From assembly GCA_030590405.1 (NCBI GenBank), contig JAUUYO010000050.1, positions 1 to 15,431 of the forward strand: a DNA stretch of 15,431 nucleotides, given 5' to 3'. The DNA is from Kangiellaceae bacterium. GTDB taxonomy: Bacteria > Pseudomonadota > Gammaproteobacteria > Enterobacterales > Kangiellaceae. The notes below the pieces were generated by a model. It was not told where the DNA came from and did no database searches. It saw nothing but the letters and a program-made list of their open reading frames with translations. Positions within the stretch are counted from its first letter, which is position 1; every line of letters begins with the position of its first letter. Below are positions 1 through 6,691 of the stretch, in pieces. The position numbers and the translations under genes are program-made.

Positions 1-81
1 AATGAAGCGGCAGAATTACTTCAAAAAGAACGAAGGAAATTATTTAATCAGATCTTTGAACCCGATAGAAATATGGCTTAA
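1..81 (+). CDS. 3' end of an unidentified protein (partial)
   Basis: Frame 1 is open from the first base of the window and ends at a TAA at 79-81, giving 26 residues. The tail is charged and probably helical (it contains LLQKERRKLFNQIFEPD). The start lies outside the window. The piece is too short to assign to a family, and I do not recognise it. It converges on the DUF4401 gene on the other strand, with about 310 bp between the two stops. The frame could be open by chance, but the helical, amphipathic composition favours a real C-terminus. Confidence 0.5.
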   Translation, partial: NEAAELLQKERRKLFNQIFEPDRNMA

Positions 82-391
82 ATGACTCCACTTCTTTCAG
101 ACTCATTTGTTAATTGGAATATACTGTTTTAACCGATTTTTAAACGGCAGAAGACCTACCATCAGATTTTCTGAAAACTGGTACGATGAGGTAAGAGCTA
201 TTAAAATACCAAAGGCCTCCTTCCAGGGGGAATCAAAACCACCTTTTAAGAAAGTGGATACTTTTTTCTAAATTATCAACTTAAGCCTGCGCACTAAAGT
301 TAAACTATCAATATTGGAATTTGTAAACTCACCCACGACCTACGACAATCATCATTACAAAAAGTTTGTGCGTTGCCCCACCCTGCTATAA
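82..391. other. Convergent intergenic region, 310 bp
   Basis: This AT-rich stretch lies between two converging stop codons. I see no ORF with family resemblance and no RNA gene. The only structure I can point to is the weak hairpin with a T-tract at 239-267, listed separately. Confidence 0.6.
239..267 (+). terminator. Possible rho-independent terminator
   Basis: CCAC(C)TTT, a short TAAG loop and AAAGTGG form a stem of about 7 bp with one bulged C. It is followed after a few bases by CTTTTTT at 261-267. It is oriented to end transcription from the + strand gene that stops at 81. The stem is short and AT-rich and lies about 160 bp past the stop, so this is a weak call. Confidence 0.25.
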
Positions 392-2020
392 TTAATTACT
401 CGGCCGATTAAATCCCAGAATTTTAAATGATTCGTCCCTCAAATTATTGAGTAATAATTCCCCATTTGAGTCAACTCTGAACTCGCCATAGCGAGCCTTT
501 TCATATTCAGCACCAGTCCCTTCCTGAAAAAAAAATGCATGAGTTGCCAATTGAATTTGAGCATGACGAATTCTAAACTGCATTTTGACCTGATTGTCGG
601 ATAGCGCTTTTCCATTAACAATTCCAGCAAAAGTGCCAACATTATTTTCATCTAAGCCAACGATAAAATATCCACTCGTTCTATTGCCTGAACCTGTATC
701 ATCATCTTTCTTTTCTAACAATGTATTTTCAATCGCAAATCTTAAGCGCATATAATCGCCTTGCATCAAGGAGCGAGGGTCAACAGGGGCTAATTCCAAT
801 AAAACGATTTGACCCTGTTCGAGAATTTGCTCTTTCTTATAAATGCTGAAGTTCACCAAAATAAGGACCAGGAGCATACTACCAACCGCAATCCATTTGT
901 TGGTATCCATTTGATATTTGGTTTTAAGGTTATCCAGTGATAAGCGTTTGCCACCACTGAATACACTCAATAAATAAAAGCCAATAAAAAAACACAACCC
1001 AAAACCGATAAGTATCATCGATTTAGTCAGCAAGGTTAGATCCAGATTGTAGTAATACCAGGAAATAAAACCAAGCAGGGCAACCAGGCCTAAACTAATT
1101 AACAATCGACACTGTTTGATAAATCCAATCAATAGCAATAATAAAGCGCCGCTGGTACCGATAATAAAATATCCCATCAGAATAATTAACAGACCACTGG
1201 CGATAATTAATGCACCCGCGTGTGATTGAAGTTTTATCTGGTATTGTTTAACTATTTTCAGCAGTATATTGATAAAAATTGCCGCGATCAGAAATTCACT
1301 TAGCCAATAAGAATACAAATTAAGCCAATCAAGATGGCTGGATTGATACCACCAATAAAATTCTCTACCAAATAATAATTGACCATTAAATTGCAACATC
1401 GATAACGCCAAACCATAGCCGATCGGCTCCCAAATATTTTTGAGTTTTTGCCATTTAAGATCATTCACCCAGGCAAAAGTAAACATCACGCTAGCCATCG
1501 CCGCGCCAAGATTAAAAATGCCCATTCTGCTAAAACCTGCGAATAACGCAAACATAGCAAACCAGGTTGTCAGTACCCGACTGGTAAAATCAGGAATGGC
1601 AAATACCAAAATGACCTGGTAAATAAAAAGGATAAAAAAGTAATCGGCTTTAAATGAGCGAGTGGCTTCATAAATACCCCAGGCAACTATCAGTTGGCCG
1701 CACAAATTAAACACTAAACCTAATTGATGTAAAAACTCGTTTTTACCACTGGCTCTAAATATGGCGTAGGCAATCGTATTTCCGACCAGTCCAATGGCGA
1801 TCAATGCAAAGGCACTTTCGCGATCAAAAATCCAAGCGAATACGGTGCCAAAAAAACCGAGCAGAAAAAAGGCCGCTATCCAACCAGCAAATCCTTGCAT
1901 GGTCCGAATATACCAAGGAGTATCACTTGTTTGAGAAACGGGCATGTCGCCCTGGACCAAATTAGATTGTTTTAATTGTGACCAAAGATTGACGTCTGAT
2001 TGATTCATCGAAGGTTGCAT
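392..2020 (-). CDS. DUF4401 / GDYXXLXY-domain fusion membrane protein
   Basis: This 542-residue protein has a short hydrophilic N-terminus and then a long polytopic region with about ten hydrophobic segments between residues 40 and 355, which resembles DUF4401. A further membrane segment lies near 376-394. It leads into a C-terminal, probably extracytoplasmic domain carrying GDYMRLRF at 421-428, the signature of the GDYXXLXY family. In many bacteria these two parts are separate neighbouring genes next to a DUF2157 gene; here they form one chain. The ATG overlaps the stop of the upstream DUF2157 gene (TAATG), with AGGA a few bases before it, so translation is probably coupled. The biochemical function of these families is unknown to me. 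The family assignment rests on recalled motifs. Confidence 0.85.
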   Translation of the reverse strand: MQPSMNQSDVNLWSQLKQSNLVQGDMPVSQTSDTPWYIRTMQGFAGWIAAFFLLGFFGTVFAWIFDRESAFALIAIGLVGNTIAYAIFRASGKNEFLHQLGLVFNLCGQLIVAWGIYEATRSFKADYFFILFIYQVILVFAIPDFTSRVLTTWFAMFALFAGFSRMGIFNLGAAMASVMFTFAWVNDLKWQKLKNIWEPIGYGLALSMLQFNGQLLFGREFYWWYQSSHLDWLNLYSYWLSEFLIAAIFINILLKIVKQYQIKLQSHAGALIIASGLLIILMGYFIIGTSGALLLLLIGFIKQCRLLISLGLVALLGFISWYYYNLDLTLLTKSMILIGFGLCFFIGFYLLSVFSGGKRLSLDNLKTKYQMDTNKWIAVGSMLLVLILVNFSIYKKEQILEQGQIVLLELAPVDPRSLMQGDYMRLRFAIENTLLEKKDDDTGSGNRTSGYFIVGLDENNVGTFAGIVNGKALSDNQVKMQFRIRHAQIQLATHAFFFQEGTGAEYEKARYGEFRVDSNGELLLNNLRDESFKILGFNRPSN

Positions 2021-3069
2021 TATAAATCCTCCGCTTGAGTGTCATTTAAATCAGTTGAGCCAGTATCGTTTGGAGATTGATTAAATTCTTTGGATAAATT
2101 CTTCAACCAGATACCCGCTAAAGTAGACAGGCCAATAATGGCAAAACTGATTAACAAAAATCCGCCGTCATCCATGCTGTTATCAATCGCTTTAACCAAC
2201 AGGCTGATAATAACCACAATAACGCTGAGTGAAACTGCCGATAAAACAAAGAGATCGCGAATTTTATAGCGATAGATATAAAATGCAGCAGCTACCCAGA
2301 GCACATAAAAAACAAATCCAACTAGCTCAACCTTATATTCAAATATTGACCACAGCGCTAAAAATGTCGTAGCAGCGCCTGCAATGACCGCCAATAATTG
2401 ATTGACGTAACGATTGCTTATCTCTGACATTTTTTTATTCTTAGCTGAAATTCTGATTTGAACAAAAGAGCGATATTCAAAGCCACATAATAATAAGCTG
2501 TTCAGTAAAGCAAATACCCAGATGCCGACTTCTTCTGTGAATAAAATACCGAATATCCCATGAGAAATCTCCAAATAGAGCGCCACTGACAGATTGACCA
2601 GTGCTACCCACACGATCCACAAGCTACTGGCGCGCGCGACAAAAGCCCAAGGCAGCATTAACAAACCCCAGGCCGCAAAAAGCTGCCAGGGATCGGCGCC
2701 AGTCTGATAGGTTTGCCCGACCAGTGCTAATAAAGCGCCAGTGAAAAGTGTCATGCCCATTAAGGTCGCTGAGGTGAGTGTTTTTGTGGATGCGATCCTG
2801 ATGTAAGCTAAAGTGGACATCACCATCACCATTTCGACTAAGGTAAATTTGGTAAAGCGCCCCATATCTTGCCAGTTATAAGCGAAGAAAAAAATTACTC
2901 CGCAGCAAAGCGAAATCATCGCCGACCATAAAAGCCCCATTTTTAAGAAATCGATCCATTCCGTTGGTTGTGGCTCGGCTTGGGCGACTAGTATGACTTG
3001 ATCTATTTCTTGTTCTTCAAATTGACCGGATTCCGCCCATTGAAGAATTTGATTCCGATTATTTTGCAT
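2020..3069 (-). CDS. DUF2157 domain-containing membrane protein
   Basis: This 349-residue protein has a short helical cytoplasmic N-terminus (residues 1-40, QILQWAESGQFEEQEID), typical of the DUF2157 start. About eight to ten hydrophobic segments follow, from residue 45 to about 320, and then an acidic, Asn/Asp-rich tail. DUF2157 proteins are predicted inner-membrane proteins of unknown function that usually sit next to DUF4401 and GDYXXLXY proteins. The same arrangement is seen here, with a one-base stop/start overlap (TAATG at 2022-2018). That argues that the two products are made together and may form one complex. There is no strong Shine-Dalgarno before the ATG, only a GGA about ten bases upstream. 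Function is not known. Confidence 0.85.
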   Translation of the reverse strand: MQNNRNQILQWAESGQFEEQEIDQVILVAQAEPQPTEWIDFLKMGLLWSAMISLCCGVIFFFAYNWQDMGRFTKFTLVEMVMVMSTLAYIRIASTKTLTSATLMGMTLFTGALLALVGQTYQTGADPWQLFAAWGLLMLPWAFVARASSLWIVWVALVNLSVALYLEISHGIFGILFTEEVGIWVFALLNSLLLCGFEYRSFVQIRISAKNKKMSEISNRYVNQLLAVIAGAATTFLALWSIFEYKVELVGFVFYVLWVAAAFYIYRYKIRDLFVLSAVSLSVIVVIISLLVKAIDNSMDDGGFLLISFAIIGLSTLAGIWLKNLSKEFNQSPNDTGSTDLNDTQAEDL

Positions 3070-3453
3070 TTTTATGGGTCCATGCTGAGTATTGGGTTTA
3101 GTTTAACAGCATAGAGTAACTAAATAACAATGCTATTAAGTTAAGCCAAGTAGCAAATAGAGATACTTAAGGATGATTGTGCGATACTCTGTTGGGGATA
3201 GGATTGTAATGGAGTCCTACCTTCAATCAGCCCGCAGATAGAATGATTGCTGTATTGGCTCGAATGGCATCGGCTCTTGCTTGCAGTCGATGAAAAAATG
3301 CTCAATTATGAACATGTTAAAACTATTGTTTGAAGCGCTAAAAAATAACTGAACCTGAACTTTATCTCATTTACCATTCGCGAATTTAGATTCTTAATCC
3401 GTTGCTAATTCATATTACTAAAATTAGTCTCGATATATCTTTTGGCTAGCAAG
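3070..3453. other. Intergenic region, 384 bp
   Basis: It lies between the start of the DUF2157 operon and the stop of the lipoprotein gene, both on the minus strand, so it should hold the operon promoter. I found no well-spaced promoter pair. Near-symmetric AACAGCAT / ATGCTATT half-sites flank about 3101-3136 and could be an operator, but this is weak. The remaining short reading frames (30 codons or fewer) resemble nothing I recognise. Confidence 0.5.
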
Positions 3454-3897
3454 TTATTTACTAGCATCCTTCGGCTGCTCTTTACTGGTCTCATCCAAAT
3501 CGCTCATTTGATCCGCCTGCTCTCGGGTTAATTTATGGATGGTTTTAATAAAGCATTTTTGCTCAGGAAAACGGGTCACAAAAATTGAGTCGAATTTTGC
3601 ATGCAAGCTATTACTGGTTTTGTTGATCCCAATCGTATGAGAAAAGCGTAGGTCGATACAACGGCTCTTCAAGGTAATTAAATAAGGTTTTTTAAAGTTA
3701 GTAAAAATGATCAGGTGCTCCTTGCCAAGGTCTCGCCATCCGTCAAATCTAAAGGTAGTAATCGACTTAAGTTCTTCCAGTTTATTCTCTGTAATATAGT
3801 TTTGATAAAGTACCGTTCTTTCAGTATCGGTCAGACCATGGCTAGCACAGCCTGATAAAATAGCAACGATAAATAGTAAACGGCTGATTGAAATCAT
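3454..3897 (-). CDS. DUF6491-type lipoprotein
   Basis: This 147-residue protein begins with a lipoprotein signal peptide. A hydrophobic stretch at residues 6-14 ends in LSGC, with Cys17 as the lipidated residue. Ala at +2 predicts the outer membrane. The mature part has FDGWRDLGKEHLIIFTN, then LKSRCIDLRFSHTIG (Cys80) and a second cysteine at 115 (EQKCFI). This pattern of 'C.dLrfs..iG' followed by a late cysteine is what I remember of DUF6491 proteins, and the two cysteines may form a disulfide. The tail from residue 124 is polar. AGAGGG sits 7-8 bases before the ATG and supports this start. It appears to be a single-gene unit. The role is unknown. Confidence 0.75.
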   Translation of the reverse strand: MISISRLLFIVAILSGCASHGLTDTERTVLYQNYITENKLEELKSITTFRFDGWRDLGKEHLIIFTNFKKPYLITLKSRCIDLRFSHTIGINKTSNSLHAKFDSIFVTRFPEQKCFIKTIHKLTREQADQMSDLDETSKEQPKDASK

Positions 3898-3948
3898 AGT
3901 TACACCCTCTGTTTAGCTTTGTTATCACTTCTTTTTTTCTCCATTATT

Positions 3949-3959
3949 ATTATAGTATA
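3949..3959 (-). promoter_or_regulatory. Possible -10 region of the lipoprotein gene
   Basis: Read on the minus strand, TATACT and TATAAT overlap here, about 50-60 bases before the lipoprotein ATG. The nearest -35-like element, TTGAAC, is 21 bases from TATACT, which is too far for a strong promoter. Confidence 0.3.
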
Positions 3960-4088
3960 GATAGCTTAAGAGGGATATTAGTTCAATCTATTTATCCTGA
4001 TCTGAGGGTATTTATCGAGGCTAAATTAGAATCAATCAATTTTGATACAATCAAAGCAATAGAGATTTGCTCGGTTGAATGTTCATTG

Positions 4089-4115
4089 TCTGTAACGGCA
4101 TATCTGTAACGGCAT
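4089..4115. repeat. 13-bp tandem duplication
   Basis: TCTGTAACGGCAT occurs twice (4089-4101 and 4103-4115) with one A between, giving a 14-bp period. It looks like a slippage duplication in non-coding DNA upstream of yigI. Confidence 0.8.
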
Positions 4116-4183
4116 CGAAAGCTACAAATATTGATAATATAGGTGGTTTTATTGAAGCAAGAGTCCTGCCGTTTTGTAACTCT

Positions 4184-4214
4184 TTGAAATTTATGTGTTT
4201 TATATTTCTATAAT
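4184..4214 (+). promoter_or_regulatory. Candidate promoter of yigI
   Basis: TTGAAA (4184-4189) and a perfect TATAAT (4209-4214) are separated by 19 bases, longer than the optimal 17. Transcription would start near 4221 and leave a leader of about 85 bases before the yigI ATG. The spacing makes this moderate to weak. Confidence 0.4.
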
Positions 4215-4304
4215 AGTGGTGCGATGCAAAGCTATTGGTTAGAATAGCTTGTTTTCCGGCGAATTTGCCAATCAAGATGATTTCCTCTAAGAGAATAGCC
4301 CATC

Positions 4305-4772
4305 ATGACACACGACGAAAATATGAAAAAAATGATCGAGCGCTTAACCAAAGTATTTAGCCATAGTATCCCCTTTCATAATATAATTGGTTTCGAATTT
4401 GAACAATTGGCTCAGGATGGTTGCAAAATAAGCTTTAAAAACAAACCTGAATTAATCGGTAACTTCATCCAGAAAATTTTGCATGGCGGGGTAACCGCAA
4501 CGGCGCTCGATGTGGTCGGCGGCGCGATGGCAGCGGTCGGAATGATGAGCAAATATCCTGATGCCGACGAGCAAGAACTCGGTAAAAGAATGTCACGAAT
4601 TGGGACCATTGATTTAAGAGTTGATTATGTCCGTCCCGGTCGTGGTGAATCTTTTTACGCAAAAGCCAGACTGCTTAGAAGCGGTAATAAAGTCGCGGTA
4701 GTCAGGATGGAATTACATAATGAAAAAGATACTTTGATAGCATTGGGTACCGGCACTTATATGATGGGTTAA
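4305..4772 (+). CDS. yigI: Medium/long-chain acyl-CoA thioesterase, YigI family
   Basis: The 155 residues match the length of E. coli YigI and follow its sequence pattern closely as I recall it. Shared blocks are the HGGV motif with ALDVVGG (residues 60-72), MSRIGTIDLRVDYVRPGRGE (96-115), LLRSGNKVAVVRMELHNE (123-140) and the C-terminal GTYM. The fold is a hotdog thioesterase of the PaaI group. It would hydrolyse acyl-CoA thioesters in the cytoplasm; Asp69 is the likely catalytic or adjacent residue. The ATG at 4305 is preceded by a weak TAAGAGA at 4288-4294. A second in-frame ATG lies at residue 7, but the family length favours the first. rarD follows 96 bp downstream on the same strand. Confidence 0.9.
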   Translation: MTHDENMKKMIERLTKVFSHSIPFHNIIGFEFEQLAQDGCKISFKNKPELIGNFIQKILHGGVTATALDVVGGAMAAVGMMSKYPDADEQELGKRMSRIGTIDLRVDYVRPGRGESFYAKARLLRSGNKVAVVRMELHNEKDTLIALGTGTYMMG

Positions 4773-4813
4773 TCCCTCCACTATTTTTGCCTTGGATGAT
4801 TCCGATTTTCACG

Positions 4814-4867
4814 TACGAAATAATAATCACTTACGAAATAATAATCACTTACGAAATAATAATCACT
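4814..4867 (+). repeat. Three-copy 18-bp tandem repeat before rarD
   Basis: The unit TACGAAATAATAATCACT is repeated three times without mismatch (4814-4831, 4832-4849, 4850-4867). The first bases of rarD (4868 onward, TATGAAAAAACAATC) look like a fourth, diverged unit matching 12 of 15 bases, in which the ACG of the repeat becomes the ATG start. The array occupies the place where a ribosome-binding site would be expected, and it contains none. Confidence 0.95.
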
Positions 4868-4868
4868 T

Positions 4869-5762
4869 ATGAAAAAACAATCTGAATTATCCGGCTGGCT
4901 AATCGGTCTATCAGCTTTTCTCTTGTGGGGATTCGGACCGGTTTATTTTAAAGCAGTCGAGCATGTCAGCGCACTGGAAATTCTGGCCCACAGGGTTGCC
5001 TGGACGATCCCTGTCACATTAATATTGATGCTTCTAATAAAAAAACGGATTAGCTTTTTAGATATCTTAAAAAATCACCGTGTATTCACCGGACTGCTGA
5101 TCAGTAGCTTACTCATTTCGGTCAACTGGTTTATTTTCACCTGGGCGGTGACTCATGATCAAATCCTGGCGACCAGTCTGGGCTATTTTATTAACCCTAT
5201 TATGTCGATTGTGATGGGTGTGGTTATTTTAGGTGAAAAATTGGATAAATTTCAATGGACCGCAGTTGGCTTTGTCATTTTAGGCGTATTCAATCAAATT
5301 ATTAACTATGGCGAGGTTCCCTGGATCGCGCTCAGTTTAGCCACCAGTTTTGCCATTTATGGTTTTATTAAAAAGAAACTTCAAGTCGATTCGCTGAATG
5401 GTTTTTTGGTCGAAACCACCATCGCATTACCTTTCGCGCTCAGTTATATTATTTGGAGCTTGGTGGAGAATAATGCATTATTTCTTCACTCTGGCAGTTC
5501 AACGGATCTGTTATTGATAGCGGGCGGAATTGTCACCGCTGTGCCACTTATCCTGTTTGCAACTGCCGCAAAAAGAATTCCATTAAGTGGTATGGGCTTT
5601 TTGCAATTTATTGCACCGTCGATTAGTTTTATTCTGGCTACTCAGGTTTATGATGAGTCGTTGAGCTTTGCACAACTGTTAAGTTTTGTATGTATCTGGA
5701 TTGGATTAGGTTTGTATTTAGTTAAGCCCATCAGGGCTCAATTTAAAAACAAAGGGAAATAA
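4869..5762 (+). CDS. rarD: RarD family EamA-type transporter
   Basis: This 297-residue protein has ten predicted membrane helices arranged as two EamA repeats (about residues 8-145 and 150-290), the layout of drug/metabolite transporters. The N-terminal GLSAFLLWGFGPVYFKAVEH, then ILAHRVAWTIPVT, and the block WFIFTWAVTHDQILATSLGYFINP (83-106) are characteristic of RarD, originally named for chloramphenicol sensitivity. The substrate is not established. The length equals the family norm, so the ATG at 4869 is very likely right although no Shine-Dalgarno precedes it; an 18-bp tandem repeat sits there instead. It may be expressed from the yigI promoter. Its stop lies 4 bp from the stop of the converging argB gene, with no terminator hairpin between them. 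Confidence 0.93.
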   Translation: MKKQSELSGWLIGLSAFLLWGFGPVYFKAVEHVSALEILAHRVAWTIPVTLILMLLIKKRISFLDILKNHRVFTGLLISSLLISVNWFIFTWAVTHDQILATSLGYFINPIMSIVMGVVILGEKLDKFQWTAVGFVILGVFNQIINYGEVPWIALSLATSFAIYGFIKKKLQVDSLNGFLVETTIALPFALSYIIWSLVENNALFLHSGSSTDLLLIAGGIVTAVPLILFATAAKRIPLSGMGFLQFIAPSISFILATQVYDESLSFAQLLSFVCIWIGLGLYLVKPIRAQFKNKGK

Positions 5763-5766
5763 TCTT

Positions 5767-6606
5767 TTAGGCAACAATTCGAGTGCCGTATTCTCCAGTA
5801 CCTTCTGCCACCGCCATAAATGCGCCTGAATATTTACCGCTGACGATGGCGATTGTTTCAACACCTTCTGACAAAAGTGTCATGGCTTCTTCCACTTTTG
5901 GGATCATGCCGCCCTGAATAATACCTTCATCGATTAACTGTTTGGCTTTTTTGCGGTCGACCTGATTGATACGAGTCGTAGGGTCATTCAAATCGACAAA
6001 TACACCGCCAACCTGAGTGGTTAAAAGCAGTAAATTAGCTTTGAGTGATTTGGCGATTTGAACCACGGTGGTATCGGCATTAATATTAAAGATCTGGCCC
6101 TCATTAGAAATGCCTAAAGTGGCAATCACTGGGATCACATTCAACTCCAATAATCCGGAAAGAAGTTTACTATTGATTCCAGTAACATCGCCCACTTCAC
6201 CAAAATCAATCGGTTTGTCGCCGCCACCGGTAATCATAACTGGCGGCCTTTTTTGTGCTTTAATCAGTCCTGCGGATGCGCCGTGACAACCAAAGGCGGG
6301 AAGGCCCGCTTTGCTTAATATAGACACCAAATTGACATTCACTTCACCAGCGATCGCCTGTTTAACCACTAGCAAATCTTGTTTGGAAGTAATTCTCCTT
6401 CCGGCAATTTTATTCGCCACCAAACCATGACAAGTTTGCAGGCGATTAACTTGTGGTCCGCCCCCATGAAGCACAATAATTGACCAGCCGTTTGCACGAA
6501 GCTGGCTAATATTGTTGGCCAGGCCTGTACTTTCCTGACTGTCTAAAAGAACATCGCCGCCGACTTTTATCACGGCAATTTTTTTGTTTCCGGGATTTTT
6601 ATTCAT
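5767..6606 (-). CDS. argB: Acetylglutamate kinase, non-E. coli subtype
   Basis: This 279-residue amino-acid kinase phosphorylates N-acetylglutamate in the second step of arginine synthesis. Visible landmarks are KVGG (14-17) and HGGG (47-50) of the phosphate loop, GRRIT (69-73) in the substrate pocket, NINAD (174-178) with the catalytic Asp, and GGMIPKV (232-238) with a conserved Lys. Two features differ from the E. coli enzyme: GCHGASAGLIKAQ and the GGGDKPIDFGEVGD loop (127-140). They remind me of ArgB/LysZ from Deinococcus-like and other distant lineages. It is not fused to an acetyltransferase domain. No LysW carrier gene is visible, which argues against a LysZ role. The ATG has no good Shine-Dalgarno. 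It follows argC after 83 bp containing two hairpins. Confidence 0.92.
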   Translation of the reverse strand: MNKNPGNKKIAVIKVGGDVLLDSQESTGLANNISQLRANGWSIIVLHGGGPQVNRLQTCHGLVANKIAGRRITSKQDLLVVKQAIAGEVNVNLVSILSKAGLPAFGCHGASAGLIKAQKRPPVMITGGGDKPIDFGEVGDVTGINSKLLSGLLELNVIPVIATLGISNEGQIFNINADTTVVQIAKSLKANLLLLTTQVGGVFVDLNDPTTRINQVDRKKAKQLIDEGIIQGGMIPKVEEAMTLLSEGVETIAIVSGKYSGAFMAVAEGTGEYGTRIVA

Positions 6607-6647
6607 AGTAATAAACTTAAAATTAATTTAATGAGACAAGATATGTC

Positions 6648-6667
6648 GGTAGGAGCGGTCTCCTACC
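6648..6667 (-). repeat. Perfect 8-bp hairpin between argC and argB
   Basis: GGTAGGAG and CTCCTACC pair perfectly around a 4-base loop (ACCG on the minus strand). No T-run follows on the minus strand, so it is unlikely to be a simple terminator. The arm resembles the 'GTAGGAGCGG' start of REP-type elements, so it may be a degenerate dispersed repeat or an mRNA-stabilising hairpin. Confidence 0.75.
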
Positions 6668-6691
6668 AAGAAGATTTTTTCAAAACTTCTT
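6668..6691 (-). repeat. Hairpin overlapping the argC stop codon
   Basis: AAGAAG-TTTT pairs with AAAA-CTTCTT around a 3-base loop, with one bulged base: 10 bp in all. It abuts the hairpin at 6648-6667 with no spacer, so the two could stack. It includes two bases of the argC stop codon (6692-6690). Confidence 0.6.

Larger units (their letters stand above)
3898..4304. other. Divergent intergenic region, 407 bp
   Basis: It separates the minus-strand lipoprotein gene from yigI on the + strand and should carry promoters both ways. A -10-like block lies near 3949-3959 on the minus strand, and a candidate promoter at 4184-4214 on the + strand. It also holds a 13-bp tandem duplication at 4089-4115. 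A 74-codon minus-strand ORF here (4275-4051) is judged spurious. Confidence 0.6.

Noticed and set aside
366..391. TATAAT with TTGTGC upstream on the + strand
   Set aside because: The spacer is about 15 bases, and it points into the 3' end of a minus-strand gene with no + strand gene to serve.
3160..3330. Short reading frames on both strands (for example a 30-codon minus-strand ORF, and an alternative frame with Ala-rich composition) that look vaguely like a degenerate dispersed repeat
   Set aside because: Too short, no recognised family, and no second copy in the window to show that it is a repeat.
4051..4275. Minus-strand ORF of 74 codons between the lipoprotein gene and yigI
   Set aside because: It has no family resemblance, overlaps the candidate yigI promoter and the tandem 13-bp duplication, and lacks a convincing ribosome-binding site.
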